From Cyclaneusma minus (taxonomy: Eukaryota; Ascomycota; Leotiomycetes; Marthamycetales; Marthamycetaceae), in contig JAKZHN010000042.1 in assembly GCA_037179335.1 (NCBI GenBank), positions 1-64,000 of the forward strand: DNA of 64,000 nucleotides, read 5' to 3'. A program made the translations under genes and the position numbers. This document shows, piece by piece, positions 35,109-45,667 of this stretch. Within the stretch, counting starts at the first letter, position 1; each line of letters opens with the position of its first letter. The notes under the pieces are model-generated. The model did not search any database. It was not told where the DNA came from and saw only the letters and a list, made by a program, of their open reading frames with translations.

Positions 35109-36057
35109 TAGTCCCTGTGGCCGAGTCTCGAGGGGACTGCTCATTTCAGCATGGCTTTGGGGTTCCAAATCGGAAGTATACGTCTTCAGCGGCCTATTTC
35201 TAGCGGGGAACCTGAATAAATAAATTTGCTCCGCCCAATCTGGGTCTACAGTCTTCATGTACTCGAAAGTGCATACCGAAATGATGTGACCAAGTTCTCA
35301 AACAAGTGATACAGTCTCAGCCTGAACTTTCAGTCTTCGTCTTCTTTCGTCTCAGCCCTCCAGCTTTCGTCTGAACATAGTTCCGGACTCGGATCAGATC
35401 AGTCAATCAGATCCCCGCTGCGCCGCTTTTGACGCTAAATCTGAGCTTAATTTATGGCCAGCTGTTTTGCAGCAAAAGCCCGTCGCAAAACGCGCGTTAT
35501 TGTTGTTGTGGTCTCTCATCAGTCATCTTCTTCTTCAAGTCCCAGCACAAGGCCAAGAACCTGATGGAAAAGAGTTTGCGAAAACGCGATTTTTGTTCCA
35601 AAGATTCCTTGGCAGCCCGAAGGCCACCAAGAGTGGTCATAAGAATAGTCAATTTGAATAGATGATGATTCTATCATTCGACATGTGCTTGACTGTGTGG
35701 ATACCAGGGTGTGATTTGTCCCTATCACTGGATCGTTTATATAAATTATTCACCGTAACTTAAATCCTTGGACCCTGGAGTCTGGAGTGAGACTTCGAAT
35801 TACCTCGAGTATTCCCAATAACTTGGAACACTGCTAATTATTGAGGATAATCCCAGTTATTTGGAATAATCCCAATTACTTTGGAGTATTGCTATATAGT
35901 AATTCTCTTGTCATCGACTGCTGAATTCGCAGCTCGCTGCAAACATAGAATTAGCCGCAGCGAAAGAATTAGCCGCGGCAGCGGCAAACAAGCGGCGGCG
36001 GCAAATAAAGGCGGTAGCAAACAATTGACACGTCTATTTCGCACTAGCAGCTGTTAA
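35109..36057. other. Intergenic with short repeats and a GCGGCA-rich tract
   Basis: No gene is seen. Between 35,790 and 35,900 four diverged units of CCCA-N5-TTGG type recur about every 20-30 bases. At 35,935-36,015 an imperfect tract of GCGGCAAA/GCCGCGG units follows. The first 150 bases are the pus4 3' flank. Confidence 0.55.
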
Positions 36058-36150
36058 CCAATGAGCGTCCGAACTTCGGCGCCTAGGCGTTTAAATAGAG
36101 GGCACGTGCCACAAATTTTCAACTTTTTCCCTTTCCTCTCACGCTAATAG
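36058..36150 (+). promoter_or_regulatory. Core promoter of the rps29 locus
   Basis: CCAAT lies at 36058-36062, a TATA-like TTTAAATA at 36090-36097, a CACGTG E-box at about 36103, and a pyrimidine tract (TTTTTCCCTTTCCTCTC) at about 36,124-36,140, as is common at start sites of fungal ribosomal protein genes. The placement suggests transcription begins upstream of the exon whose ATG is at 36183, before the RPS29 start. Confidence 0.55.
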
Positions 36151-36182
36151 ACGCCTTAGCCGAGATAGCTGATACAGCCAAA

Positions 36183-37100
36183 ATGTCGGTACCTCAGCCT
36201 GCCAAGGAACCCGGCAATATGCAGCGTGCCATTGCGGCCAGAACTGCCAGACGCGAGGTAAGTTTCAAGTCCTTAGTCGCGTTTTTCGGGTGCTATCAAG
36301 GCTGGATCGGCCTTACTTTGATCCTGTCTCTGCCGATGATCCGCCGTTGAGTGGTTGTCGCCTAAGGTGTCGACACTGGTGGCCTGTGCGCCCAGCCCTG
36401 CACCCACACAAACGCCAAAACACCAAATTTCTCGAGTTTGGATCCATCTCGAGACAACAACGCTGACACCACCTCCAAGGCCGAAACCGCAGCACTTAGC
36501 CCTGTCGCCAACTCCGAAGACGCTCTTCCTGCATCCCAGGTTCCCGTCAATTCAACTCCGCAACCATGTCTCACGAGTCCGTCTGGAACTCGCGCCCCCG
36601 AACCTACGGCAAGGGTGCCCGAGGCTGGTATGTGAACCTCCTCCACAGCTCTGAGATCGCGCACTAACATCTGCGCCTACAGCCGAGTCTGCACCCACAA
36701 GGCCGGTCTCGTCCGAAAGTACGGCCTCAACATCTGCCGTCAATGCTTCCGTGAGAAGGCCAGTGACATTGGCTTTGTCAAGGTATGTTGAGCGTCCTGC
36801 GCGCCGCTGTATCGGTGGATCATGGCTAACATACATCACAGCACCGCTAAGGAAGTCGGCTGCTTGGGTGGAGTGAAAGCACGTCTCGGTGCTTTGTTTG
36901 GATGTGGTCGCAATCGCAAAGCTGGCATGTACGCCCAGCGCAACTCCGAGATTGCCTCGCAGTCCAACGACGAACCCGACCGCGTTCTTACCTCCGAGCC
37001 TGCTGGCCGCGACGTCTCGGGCAACACCACCGAGGATGGCGAGAACTTCGAGGACGTTGGTGGCAACCCTGTCAATGTCACTGGCGGCGTTCTCGGCTAG
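36183..37100 (+). CDS. Candidate overlapping reading frame across rps29
   Basis: A 222-codon frame can be read from the ATG at 36183 (good context, CAAAATGT) through exons 36183-36257, 36396-36627, 36683-36782 and 36842-37100. The last two introns are exactly those of rps29, but the frame is different from RPS29. The protein would start MSVPQPAKEPGNMQRAIAAR, continue Ser/Thr/Ala-rich, and end with KARLGALFGCGRNRKAGMYA and an acidic Gly/Asn-rich tail. The final 86 codons use preferred fungal codons (AAC, GAC, GGC, ACC), as real genes do, although they lie beyond the RPS29 stop. The first acceptor (CCCAG at 36391-36395) is weak and chosen because it keeps frame. No homologue is recognised. An alternative is an RPS29 isoform using an acceptor at 36851. 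Confidence 0.45.
36566..36850 (+). CDS. rps29: 40S ribosomal protein S29 (uS14)
   Basis: Three exons, 36566-36627, 36683-36782 and 36842-36850, encode 56 residues, the exact family length. The start MSHESVWNSRPRTYGKGARG is typical; the zinc ligands are in CRVC and CRQC, ahead of the C-terminal IGFVKHR. It belongs to the small-subunit head near the decoding region. Codon usage is strongly biased to preferred codons, as for highly expressed genes. The last exon contributes only His-Arg and the stop. Upstream exon sequence with its own ATG and downstream open sequence are described as a separate overlapping candidate. Confidence 0.97.
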
Positions 37101-38774
37101 TTCTGCTCTGCCTTCATGACACCTCGCGGCTCTGTTCATGCACTCGGCGGCGTTTCGGCACTCTTTCCTTGTTTTACGATTTCGACATGCAAGCTTTCAT
37201 ACTCGACACTGTTCTCCAACGTTCCCTGCGATTCGACTGCAACCTTCGGCAATATGGAAAGGCTTCGCGTCTAGGGCATCATGCGGTCAACTTGGTTCGT
37301 GGAGAATATTGCCTCATGCTTCATTTCCGGCTTTCTGCTGCCTCGGCACAGTTCTATCCGGTTAGCTATGGCTGAGCGCACGCATGCACATGGTCTGGCT
37401 GTTCTCTCTTGAGCAGTAGAAATACAACCCCGCGTTTCTCTGAATCTGTGTCTTCTATGTGACTATGCAAATGTGACTCGTGTACATGCTGCTGAATGTG
37501 GTGCGCTGCCTATGTTTACCCTGCGTCGAACCTTTCCATGTTGACCTTGGAGCTTGGCGTTGTTTATATGAGCTGGAAGAAGACGCGCCGCGTGTCCAGA
37601 GAGCGCGGGTAGATTGGCTCTGGGGTAGGTCACTGTCAGACGCGAAATGGATCTCATGCTTGGACCATCAGATCATTTGGATTTCTCCAGCAGGTCCAGG
37701 ATCGACTGAGGTACAATACAACAAACCCCTGGCAGTGCTTCATTCTTGATTGAAGGACTCCGTCTCGAGTCCAAGATCTTTCCAAGAGGCTCAACGTATG
37801 CTAATATGCGAAGACAGAGGACTCCGAAGCTCCATTGCCATGATGGTACGAGACAGGCCTGTCTCCCGCACGGTGTCGCTTTCATCGCGCCCATCGAGAT
37901 TCTGAAACCGGTCCGTTCGATGCTCCCCTTCTGAAACCGGTGGCACGGCCCTCGCGAGTCGCAACCCACGCACATCGACCACTGCACTCAGCTCAACGTC
38001 CGTCAACATCCCCGCCTCTACGTCCACGAGCACCCCCTCTGACAGCTCGACAGTCGACGTCGCTTCCTCTTGCTCTGCAGGGCTCTCGGATCTGCAGCCA
38101 CCGGCCTGGGCTTCTCGAGTCATGCTTGAATCTGCAGACCGCCTCTGAATCCCATTTCTGATGCAGGTAAGGCACCCTCGAACAGCTCCTGGCCGTCCTC
38201 GAACGCATGTCATTCTTCCGGTGGAGCAACAACATCCGCTTCTGGCAAAAGGAACGTCTTCACACCAATCATGGCCACCAGTCCTGTGTCTGTTGCACCT
38301 CTACCTGCTGCCAAGCCTTGTATCAACTTCAGCCTCATTCAGAAGGTCACCCACACGGTACTGTCTCCACTCTCACTGTAACACCCACGTTGTGTGCGTT
38401 GGCATGGCCTGTCTCTGTAGGCCATTCCCAGACTCGCCTGTCCCCCCTGCTCCGAGTTTTTCCCTTCTCAGCCACACCTTGCTATCTCTCTCTTTCTCTT
38501 TCTTGTGCGAACGACGGTCTTGGTAGATCGCCTCCCGTGATCTATTCCTCTTTCTGCTTCCCTTCTCTTCGGTCCCTACCTATACTGTTTACACGGCTGG
38601 CTCGTGGTTGTTACTAGGCTGGCCTTTTTCACCCATTTCGACGAGCGATTTGTTCACCTTGCTACTGGGAAGCATTTCAGCACTTAGACATCTATTAAGA
38701 ACGCTTGCGCATGCTCGGCCTAGCATTTTGTCTGGCATGCATTCAGGATTCGGCTGTCAAGGCTTTGGCAGAAG
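37101..38774. other. Intergenic, long leader likely
   Basis: About 1.7 kb with no gene I can support. Short open frames on both strands lack coding character. The last 400 bases are pyrimidine-rich (CTCTCTCTTTCTC near 38,490) and probably form the promoter and leader of the mucin-like gene. An ATG at 38711 opens a 52-codon frame with a hydrophobic start in another frame from the gene below. Confidence 0.5.
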
Positions 38775-40753
38775 ATGAACCAGACAATGGCACCTATCGA
38801 CGAGACATCACTTCTCGCACCCCAGCATCGACACAAGGCTCGAGATGCACTACAATACAGGACTTATGACCGCGAGGAACGGCGGCTTGCCAGCAGGCAG
38901 CGAAACCAAGATGGTCGAAGGCACAGGGAACGAGGGGACGAAGACGGGGAAGGAAACGGGCACCACCATAATCCAGTCCATGCTCTGATTGATGGTCTCT
39001 TTGACCACCACCATCACGACGACGACGACGACGATGATAGTGACGACGAAGGAGGTATTAGCGAGGAAAGGAGGACTCATCCAGATATTGCGTCTATTGC
39101 TCTGGTTTCGGATCCAGCCAGCAGCGCTCTCCCAACATCGGCAATACCCATCCCCACTTCGATTCCACCCAGCAGCATTGCACCTACTACAACTTCACTT
39201 GTACAGACCATACCTCCTTCTACCAGTGTTCTCGCCACTTCTTCCATACTAGATCCGTCGGCTTCTGGGGTAGTCTCCATTGCAGTGTTGACTAGTCTCA
39301 TCGGCAGCTCAACGACAGATTCCATACCGACAGTCATTCCCGAAGCACCTCTATCTTCGTCATCCATTGCCCCCATATTACCTGCTTCTTCTACTCCGTA
39401 TCTCGCCTCCGCATCGACGGTATCATCGACGGTATCAGTGACTAGCACTCCGACCCCAAACGGAAGCTCGCCCAGGAAGGGGTTCAGCCCTGGCGATGAC
39501 AACAACGGTGTCGACAATGGTTTTGGTGACGCCTCTGCAACGCCAACTCCTAGCTACAATCCTGTACCGACAAACGGTCCGAATCAATCTGACCCCGGCA
39601 ATCGCCATCACCATCATTTGTCCGGCAATGCTGAAAAGGCATTGATCATTGTCGGGACGCTGGGTATGTTGGTCTGAGTAACGTCAAGCAATTTACGTAC
39701 TGACTACTGACACGATTTGAAGGCGCCGTGGTCATAATATGCTTTACCTTATACGTAGTCTTGCGACTACTAGGTATACAGCCCTTCGACCGATTAAGAG
39801 CTCGCTTCGAAGGGGGCACATCGCGCAGGAACGAGGACGACGATACAAGCGACTTGATCAGCCGCAAAAGCCCACAGATGAATCAGCCGACAGTGCCACC
39901 TCAAAGGACGCTTGAGGCCTTTTATTCGCCGCCGACGGCAGTGCCACCCGTGGCCCAGACTCAAGCTGCTCTATCCGTCGCTGACCCAGAGCGAGTAGGT
40001 GTAGTCCGCGAAGCTTTAGTGAACGATTCCGCGGCATTCGATGCTGCCATGAAACCACCAACACCGCCCGAAGCTGCCAAAATGCAAGCCGGGACCTACT
40101 ACAGCCCCCCCTCTCCAATCGAAAATCAGCCGCCACCAGCTTATAATAATACATTGACAACGAATACGACATACAACAGTCGCATCAGCGATCTCTCCTC
40201 TCTCTCATCCGGCTTCGGCGACGCCTACATCGACGTCCCCGAATCCGGACCATCGCCGAAACCACCTGTCAACGACACGCCCACCACGGGAACGCGAGTC
40301 AGCCCACTCCCACCGAGAGTTTCATTACGCACGTCACGCTTCAACAATCCCTTCACGTCGCACTTTTCTTGGTCAACGACCCATACGCCCTCGACGGCAA
40401 GGAATAGCCGCTATCCTGGTACCGATCGCGATACCATGCTTACCGAAGCATCAGTCGAAACGGCACCGCGGTTCCGTACAATTACTAGCTGGGTGAATCA
40501 ACAGACTGGGAGAGTACAGAGGCAGTTACAGAGTACGAGGGAAGTTATGAATATGCCAACATTGCCAGCTAGGTTTTCGACACGCAGGGATACGGGTAAT
40601 GGATTGGAGAGATTGGATAGTCGTGAGGATGACAAGGCGTTTAACTTCCATCCGGGTGTGGAGGTGGAGTATGCGAGGGGAGAGAGGGTGCCGAGTGAGA
40701 TCTTGGATCGGAAGCTGGGGGTGGGGGTGGAGGAAAGGAGTGTGGGGGAGTGA
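38775..40753 (+). CDS. Mucin-like single-pass membrane protein
   Basis: Two exons, 38775-39663 and 39723-40753, give 639 residues. The N-terminal part has charged runs (FDHHHHDDDDDDDSDDE). Residues about 110-230 are a Ser/Thr/Pro-rich, probably O-glycosylated segment. One membrane helix spans the exon junction (ALIIVGTLGAVVIICFTLYV), followed by a basic cytoplasmic start (RLRARFEGGTSRRNEDDD) and a disordered tail. This plan resembles fungal wall-stress sensors of the Mid2 or Wsc type, but no WSC cysteine domain and no clear signal peptide are present in this frame. An ATG at 38711 in another frame begins MLGLAFCLACI, so the true 5' end may differ. Function unknown. Confidence 0.7.
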
Positions 40754-41728
40754 TGTGGTTAGTCAGGTCGGAGGATTAATGTGGAGATGCCAGCATGGAT
40801 TATTGATCTTCTGGTGGAGATGCAAGGATTGTATATACGGAGGCTTTACTGTTTAAGTTTCTATCTGTCTCAAGGGCCTGGTGCCTGGGATAATTGGGAG
40901 GAGTCGACAAAAGCGATACATCATTAACATTTATTTGGAGAGTTGTTGGGGAGGATGAGAGAAGGAGGAGGGGGAGACGTGGGGACGAGGGGATGGCTGA
41001 GCGGCAGTGTTTGCTAGGAGCTGGGGCTGTGAAGTAGTGAGGCAGATTAGCAATTTCTACCTACCTTAATCCTTGAGCAAGTTTCACAAAGCAGGATCTT
41101 TATTCTGCTGCCTGGTGCTGTGTAACTGTCAGACCATGATTGATTGCGCATCGCTGTACTTGGCACCTGCTTGGAGTCTTGGTGAATGGCTTTCAAAGTT
41201 CGAGGAGCTCATGGTGACGATTCTTGTGTGACAGTCTATTACTTGGATCTTCTCCGTGGAATTTGCACAGCCATGGGAATTCGTGTGCTCAATTCGTGGA
41301 TCGGATGCTTCGGGGCTCTGGGGGCCAATCGTAATATTACATGTACAGGCAATGCCCAATAAAGAGAGAGCTCCTGGAGTTTGATGGCGTTTTGAGTCTC
41401 CAGCTCGGCCGGGACCATGTCTTACAGCGGGCGGGAGTGCTGGCTCCACTTGGGGGCTTGGCGTCTAACTTTAGCTGTACGACATTTTGACAATGACAGC
41501 CGTGCTCAGCCTCGCCCCGTCATTTGCGGAGTCCATGTGATGGACATTTGACCTGACCCTCGACCTGATTCCGACCAGTCTTTCTTTTCATTCGCTTTTG
41601 TTTGGGGGAAACATTCGAGCGACTCTATATATACTGTCTTCCGGTCCCCGCTCTCGATTTGCCCCTCGCTAGCCCTTGAACTGCTTCAACCCCGAAAGAC
41701 CGAGGCGGTGCTCGCAATCTCCCCAGTC
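40754..41728. promoter_or_regulatory. Intergenic with TATA box for the next gene
   Basis: About 970 bases without a gene. A clean TATATATA at 41626-41633 lies 96 bases before the ATG of the downstream gene, after a T-rich stretch (TTTCTTTTCATTCGCTTTTG), a normal core promoter layout. Confidence 0.55.
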
Positions 41729-43480
41729 ATGCTCGACGAAAATCTCCCGACCTTCTTCATCAAGACTTCTCGCGATAACTCTCTCTCCAGTACCATCTTC
41801 CTCAGCCATTCTGGCAACGAGCCTCAACCTGAGTACACTCTCCGTCGGCCTGATCCGAGTCAGCAAGCCTCAAAGAACCGCTACGGTATCGCGCTTTACG
41901 ATTCCCACAACGCAGACGTGCTGTATGGTGAAGTGCTCGTCCAGCCAGAATGGAGCGAACCTACCCTCTCGGCCGCTGAGTTGCGCGCTCAGAACGGCAT
42001 ACCACCTCCACCCGTTCCGATAGTCCCAACGAGCATTACTATCCAACTTTACAATCCGGACCAACAAGTGACCGTCAAGCAGATTCCAGGAACATGGAAG
42101 GACTCGGCGCATTGGGAGTTTGAGTTGCCACAACAGACATTCAGGACTCCGTCGGCTTCGGCGTTGGACAGAAGTCAAGATGACCCGACCGTATCGGATA
42201 TCACACCAAAGGTGGCCTTCAAGTGGAAAAGGGATGGCAAGTTGAGCAAAGATATTACGTGCTACTTATCTGGCAAGTCCATGCATGGGAAGAAGAGCAA
42301 GGAGCCGGATATTACAGTTGCCTATTTCAAACGCGATAAAGAATTTACGCTCTACGAACCAAACTTGCACCGTATCGATGTCGAAGATGCCAAGGGTCTT
42401 GAAGTTGTGCTCATACTCGGCGCTGTGGTCATCAAGGACATTTTCTTTAATGTATCGCGCGATACATTCAACATCTCCTCCGGTCCCTCGGGCCTCGCAC
42501 GAAAGAATAGCAACAGCCCTCTCGCCCTAATCGGACGCAAATCAACCGCAAACCTAGCACTTGCAAGCGGTGGCATCAGTGACGCTCCTTTAAGTTCTTC
42601 TCCCCCTGAAGCCTCGTCCTCATCCTACCGGATTCCCAATGTTCCTAAGCCATCCAAGGCCCCAGCCGCTGGACCGAGATACACAAACAACCACTCGACC
42701 CCCTATCCACCCGCCGAACGAATCCCCTCTGTTGACTCAGCCTCAGCCTACACCCGCCCCCACGCAACCTCCGCCCCCGCACCTCCCCCAGCCGACGCAC
42801 GTACGCAATGGGAGATCGATGCCGAAACCGCCCGTCTACGCAGGCTCGTGGAGAAAGAAGAAGCCGCCGAGCGTGAGGCGCGGGATAAAGCCGAGCAAAA
42901 GCGCATCAAAAAAATGTTAGAACAAGAAGAGAGAGAACGACAACGGCGAGAAGCCGAAGTCGAGAAGGAAACCGAGAGATTGCGGAAACAATTTGGCGTC
43001 ACGGCTATCGATGACAGTGTACGACCGCAGAACCAGTCACCGCATGTCCGCTTCCATCCTGCCTTACCGCCGCGACCGAGCGGGAACGGTTATAATCCTC
43101 CGGCAATTATGATGAGCCCCGCAGGAGGCCCCCCTGCCCTGGAACAGTATCAATCGGCGCCGCATAGTAGGCCAGTGCCGGTGCAACGACCTGTTAGCAC
43201 GAATAGCATGGGGCCGAACTCGAACCCGAATTACTTTCCGCCGCCTCCGCAACAGCCACAGCATCCCAGTGGACCGTTCCATTGCGATACTCTGAATGGC
43301 TGGTGGAACGGGCCAACTGGATCAAGTGGACAAAGCTCGTTGTCCAGACCACCACAGGGGCAGGGAAATAGTCCGTATCTGCAGCCGGGGGGTGGCGGTC
43401 AGGGGGCGAGTAGTAGTGGATTCTTTGGGGGAAGGAACGACAGGAAGAAGATGCAGAAGAAGAGAAGCTCTGTTTGGTGA
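41729..43480 (+). CDS. Conserved-looking hypothetical protein
   Basis: A single 583-residue exon starting MLDENLPTFFIKTSRDNSLS. Residues about 1-240 look globular (ITIQLYNPDQQVTVKQIPGT, AHWEFELPQQTF, CYLSGKSMHGKKSKEPDITV, GLEVVLILGAVVIKDIFFNV) and mostly beta in character. The middle is Ser/Pro-rich, followed by a charged coiled coil (ETARLRRLVEKEEAAEREAR) and a Pro/Gly/Gln-rich C-terminus ending GFFGGRNDRKKMQKKRSSVW. The bulk reads as a real gene with good codon usage and a TATA box. I cannot name the family. Confidence 0.8.
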   Translation: MLDENLPTFFIKTSRDNSLSSTIFLSHSGNEPQPEYTLRRPDPSQQASKNRYGIALYDSHNADVLYGEVLVQPEWSEPTLSAAELRAQNGIPPPPVPIVPTSITIQLYNPDQQVTVKQIPGTWKDSAHWEFELPQQTFRTPSASALDRSQDDPTVSDITPKVAFKWKRDGKLSKDITCYLSGKSMHGKKSKEPDITVAYFKRDKEFTLYEPNLHRIDVEDAKGLEVVLILGAVVIKDIFFNVSRDTFNISSGPSGLARKNSNSPLALIGRKSTANLALASGGISDAPLSSSPPEASSSSYRIPNVPKPSKAPAAGPRYTNNHSTPYPPAERIPSVDSASAYTRPHATSAPAPPPADARTQWEIDAETARLRRLVEKEEAAEREARDKAEQKRIKKMLEQEERERQRREAEVEKETERLRKQFGVTAIDDSVRPQNQSPHVRFHPALPPRPSGNGYNPPAIMMSPAGGPPALEQYQSAPHSRPVPVQRPVSTNSMGPNSNPNYFPPPPQQPQHPSGPFHCDTLNGWWNGPTGSSGQSSLSRPPQGQGNSPYLQPGGGGQGASSSGFFGGRNDRKKMQKKRSSVW

Positions 43481-44221
43481 AGGGGGTGGGGGATGAGCGG
43501 ATGGCTGATATGTGGATAGGGAAGGAGGAAACAGACGCTCGTGTTCCAGAGGATTGCGGCTATCTGGGCATGGTTGACATATGGGCATGCTATCATTTCT
43601 TCTTGCATTGTACATCATACCCAGAAATCGGTTTACGGATGGATGGGACACAGGGACATCCAGGCGAAGAGGGAAGGGACAAGGGTAGCACTCTGGTTTC
43701 CGGCTTGCTGCGCATAGAATAGCGACCTAGAGCTTCGTCTGTACAGCTTATGAAATTACGACCACAAATGGATCTCAAACACAAATGAAAAAAGGAAATG
43801 ATATGGCCTATATCATATTTCGTAATTTGGGATACTCACCAGCGCATAGAAGCAACAGACTACAGTGCTCCTTCGATACATGTATCGACACAGAAAACAG
43901 GGTTAAATTAAAACACGCCAGTGTAATACCACCTGTGTAATTACCCAATACTTGAGTACCGAATTTTTGACGATTTTTTTGGTTCCTGTCGTGAAAAGCC
44001 AGTAAATCTGCTTCATGGTAGTAGCGGCGTCTAATTGTAAGCGCGCTCCGCGTCTTTCCCCATAGCCGCGCTTAGACATGGTCTGTGCACCGGGCTAGCT
44101 GTACTAGCCAAATTTACGCTCAGCCTTATGGAAAGGCGAATCGCGACCTCGACACTGTACCATCCAACATCAAGTTTCTTGCTCCAAACTGTCCGACTCC
44201 ACAACATTCCTCCCACCCACC
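43481..44221. other. Intergenic, no gene seen
   Basis: A 740-base spacer between two + strand genes. It contains an AT-richer stretch at 43.78-44.03 kb. No conserved frame or repeat is seen. Confidence 0.55.
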
Positions 44222-45667
44222 ATGCCTCCCAAACGCATGACCGCTAACCCGGTCAAGGCCCCTCGATACCGCCCCGGTAAAGCCGTCGAAGAAGTCCCAT
44301 CCGACTCATCAGAAGACGAGAACGAGGAAGAGTCCGTCCCAGAACCCAAGAAAGCAGTCCCGCCACCAAAAGTCGCCAGCGCAGGGAATATCACCAGCAA
44401 TCTTTCCAAAGTCGATCTCAACGAGCGGCGACAACAAGCTGCCGCCGCCGAAGCAGCGCGCATCGAAGCTGAGAAATCCGCAAGAGTCAAAGCTGAAGAA
44501 GAAGGCTTCGTGACCGCATCCGAATCTGGATCAGGCGACGACGAAGATGAAGATGGCGATGAGGAATCTTCGGAAGAGGAAGAGTCGTCTGAAGAAGAGG
44601 CGCCTAGACGGGTGATGCTACGGCCAACCTTTATCAAGAAAGATAAGCGCAAGAATCCCGCAGCTACTATATCGCCCGAAGAGGAGGAAGCCAAAACGCG
44701 TGAGGAAGAAGAGCGACGGAAGAAAGCCGCAGACGAAATCGTCGAGGAGCAGATTGCCAAAGACCTGGCTGCCAAAGCAGCTGGCAAGAAGAACTGGGAT
44801 GATTTATCGGAAGAGGGTAGTGATGTGGATACTACCGATGACGTCGATCCTGAAGCTGAGGAAGCTGCGTGGAAATTACGCGAGCTCCGACGTATCAAAC
44901 GTGAGCGTGAAGCTATCGAAGCACATGAACGCGAACTTGAGGAAATCGAGCGACGCAAAAACCTCACAGAAGAGGAAAGGAGGATAGAAGACGAGGCACA
45001 TATTGCGAAGCAGAAAGAGGAGAAAGAGGGCAAAGGGAAGATGGCATACATGCAGAAATATTTCCACAAAGGTGCTTTCTTCCAGGAAGACGCCAAGGAG
45101 ATGGGATTGGCGGAGCGGGATATCATGGGAGCCCGGTTTGCAGATGATGTGCGAAATCGCGAGATTTTGCCGCAGAGTTTGCAGCTGAGGGATATGACGA
45201 AGCTGGGGAAGAGGGGAGCGACGAAGTATAGGGATTTGAAGAGTGAGGACACGGGGATGTGGGGGAAGTTTGATGATAGGAGGCCCGGGAAAGGATTCTC
45301 TGGCGGATTTGGAGATGATGAGAGGTTTTTGAGTGATAGGGATAGGGAGAGGAGAGGGCTGGGTGCGAGTGGGGCTAATAGTATGCCGGTGGGTGAGAGG
45401 AAGACGAGGGCGCCTGAGGGGGCGCCGTCTGGTCTTAGGGGGGCGAGAGATGTGGATGAGAGGAGGGAGAGGGGTGGAGATAGTTGGAAGCCGGGTCAGA
45501 GTAGGAGGTCGAGGTCAAGATCCAGATCTAGATCGCCGAGGCGACGGGATCGGAGGGATCGCGATGATGATCGGTATGAGAGCTCTAGGAGGAAGAGGAG
45601 TCCCTCGAGAGAGCGGTACCGTGATAGCTACGAGAGCGACAAGCGGCGCCGGGTGGATAGCAGGTAG
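44222..45667 (+). CDS. MFAP1 family spliceosomal protein
   Basis: A single 481-residue exon, MPPKRMTANPVKAPRYRPGK. The N-terminal half is highly charged (EEESSEEEESSEEEAPRR, long E/K/R helices). The C-terminal family block is unmistakable: MAYMQKYFHKGAFFQED, then LQLRDMTKLGKRGATKYRDL, then SEDTGMWGKF. MFAP1 is a component of the activated spliceosome (B complex) linked to the U4/U6.U5 tri-snRNP; yeast Spp381 is a shorter relative. After the block a tail of about 110 residues, rich in Arg, Asp and Ser (RRSRSRSRSRSPRRRDRRDR), resembles SR-protein tails, consistent with a splicing role. No intron is needed. Confidence 0.9.
   Translation: MPPKRMTANPVKAPRYRPGKAVEEVPSDSSEDENEEESVPEPKKAVPPPKVASAGNITSNLSKVDLNERRQQAAAAEAARIEAEKSARVKAEEEGFVTASESGSGDDEDEDGDEESSEEEESSEEEAPRRVMLRPTFIKKDKRKNPAATISPEEEEAKTREEEERRKKAADEIVEEQIAKDLAAKAAGKKNWDDLSEEGSDVDTTDDVDPEAEEAAWKLRELRRIKREREAIEAHERELEEIERRKNLTEEERRIEDEAHIAKQKEEKEGKGKMAYMQKYFHKGAFFQEDAKEMGLAERDIMGARFADDVRNREILPQSLQLRDMTKLGKRGATKYRDLKSEDTGMWGKFDDRRPGKGFSGGFGDDERFLSDRDRERRGLGASGANSMPVGERKTRAPEGAPSGLRGARDVDERRERGGDSWKPGQSRRSRSRSRSRSPRRRDRRDRDDDRYESSRRKRSPSRERYRDSYESDKRRRVDSR

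Noticed and set aside
36552..37139. A 195-codon open frame on the minus strand opposite rps29
   Set aside because: It is in register with the coding-like plus frame downstream, crosses both rps29 introns, and is expected as a mirror of a frame avoiding TTA, CTA and TCA codons.
44170..45252. A 360-codon Ser-rich minus-strand frame opposite mfap1
   Set aside because: Mirror of the acidic, E/K/R-rich MFAP1 coding frame; its Ser-rich composition is the complement of GAA/GAG-type codons.
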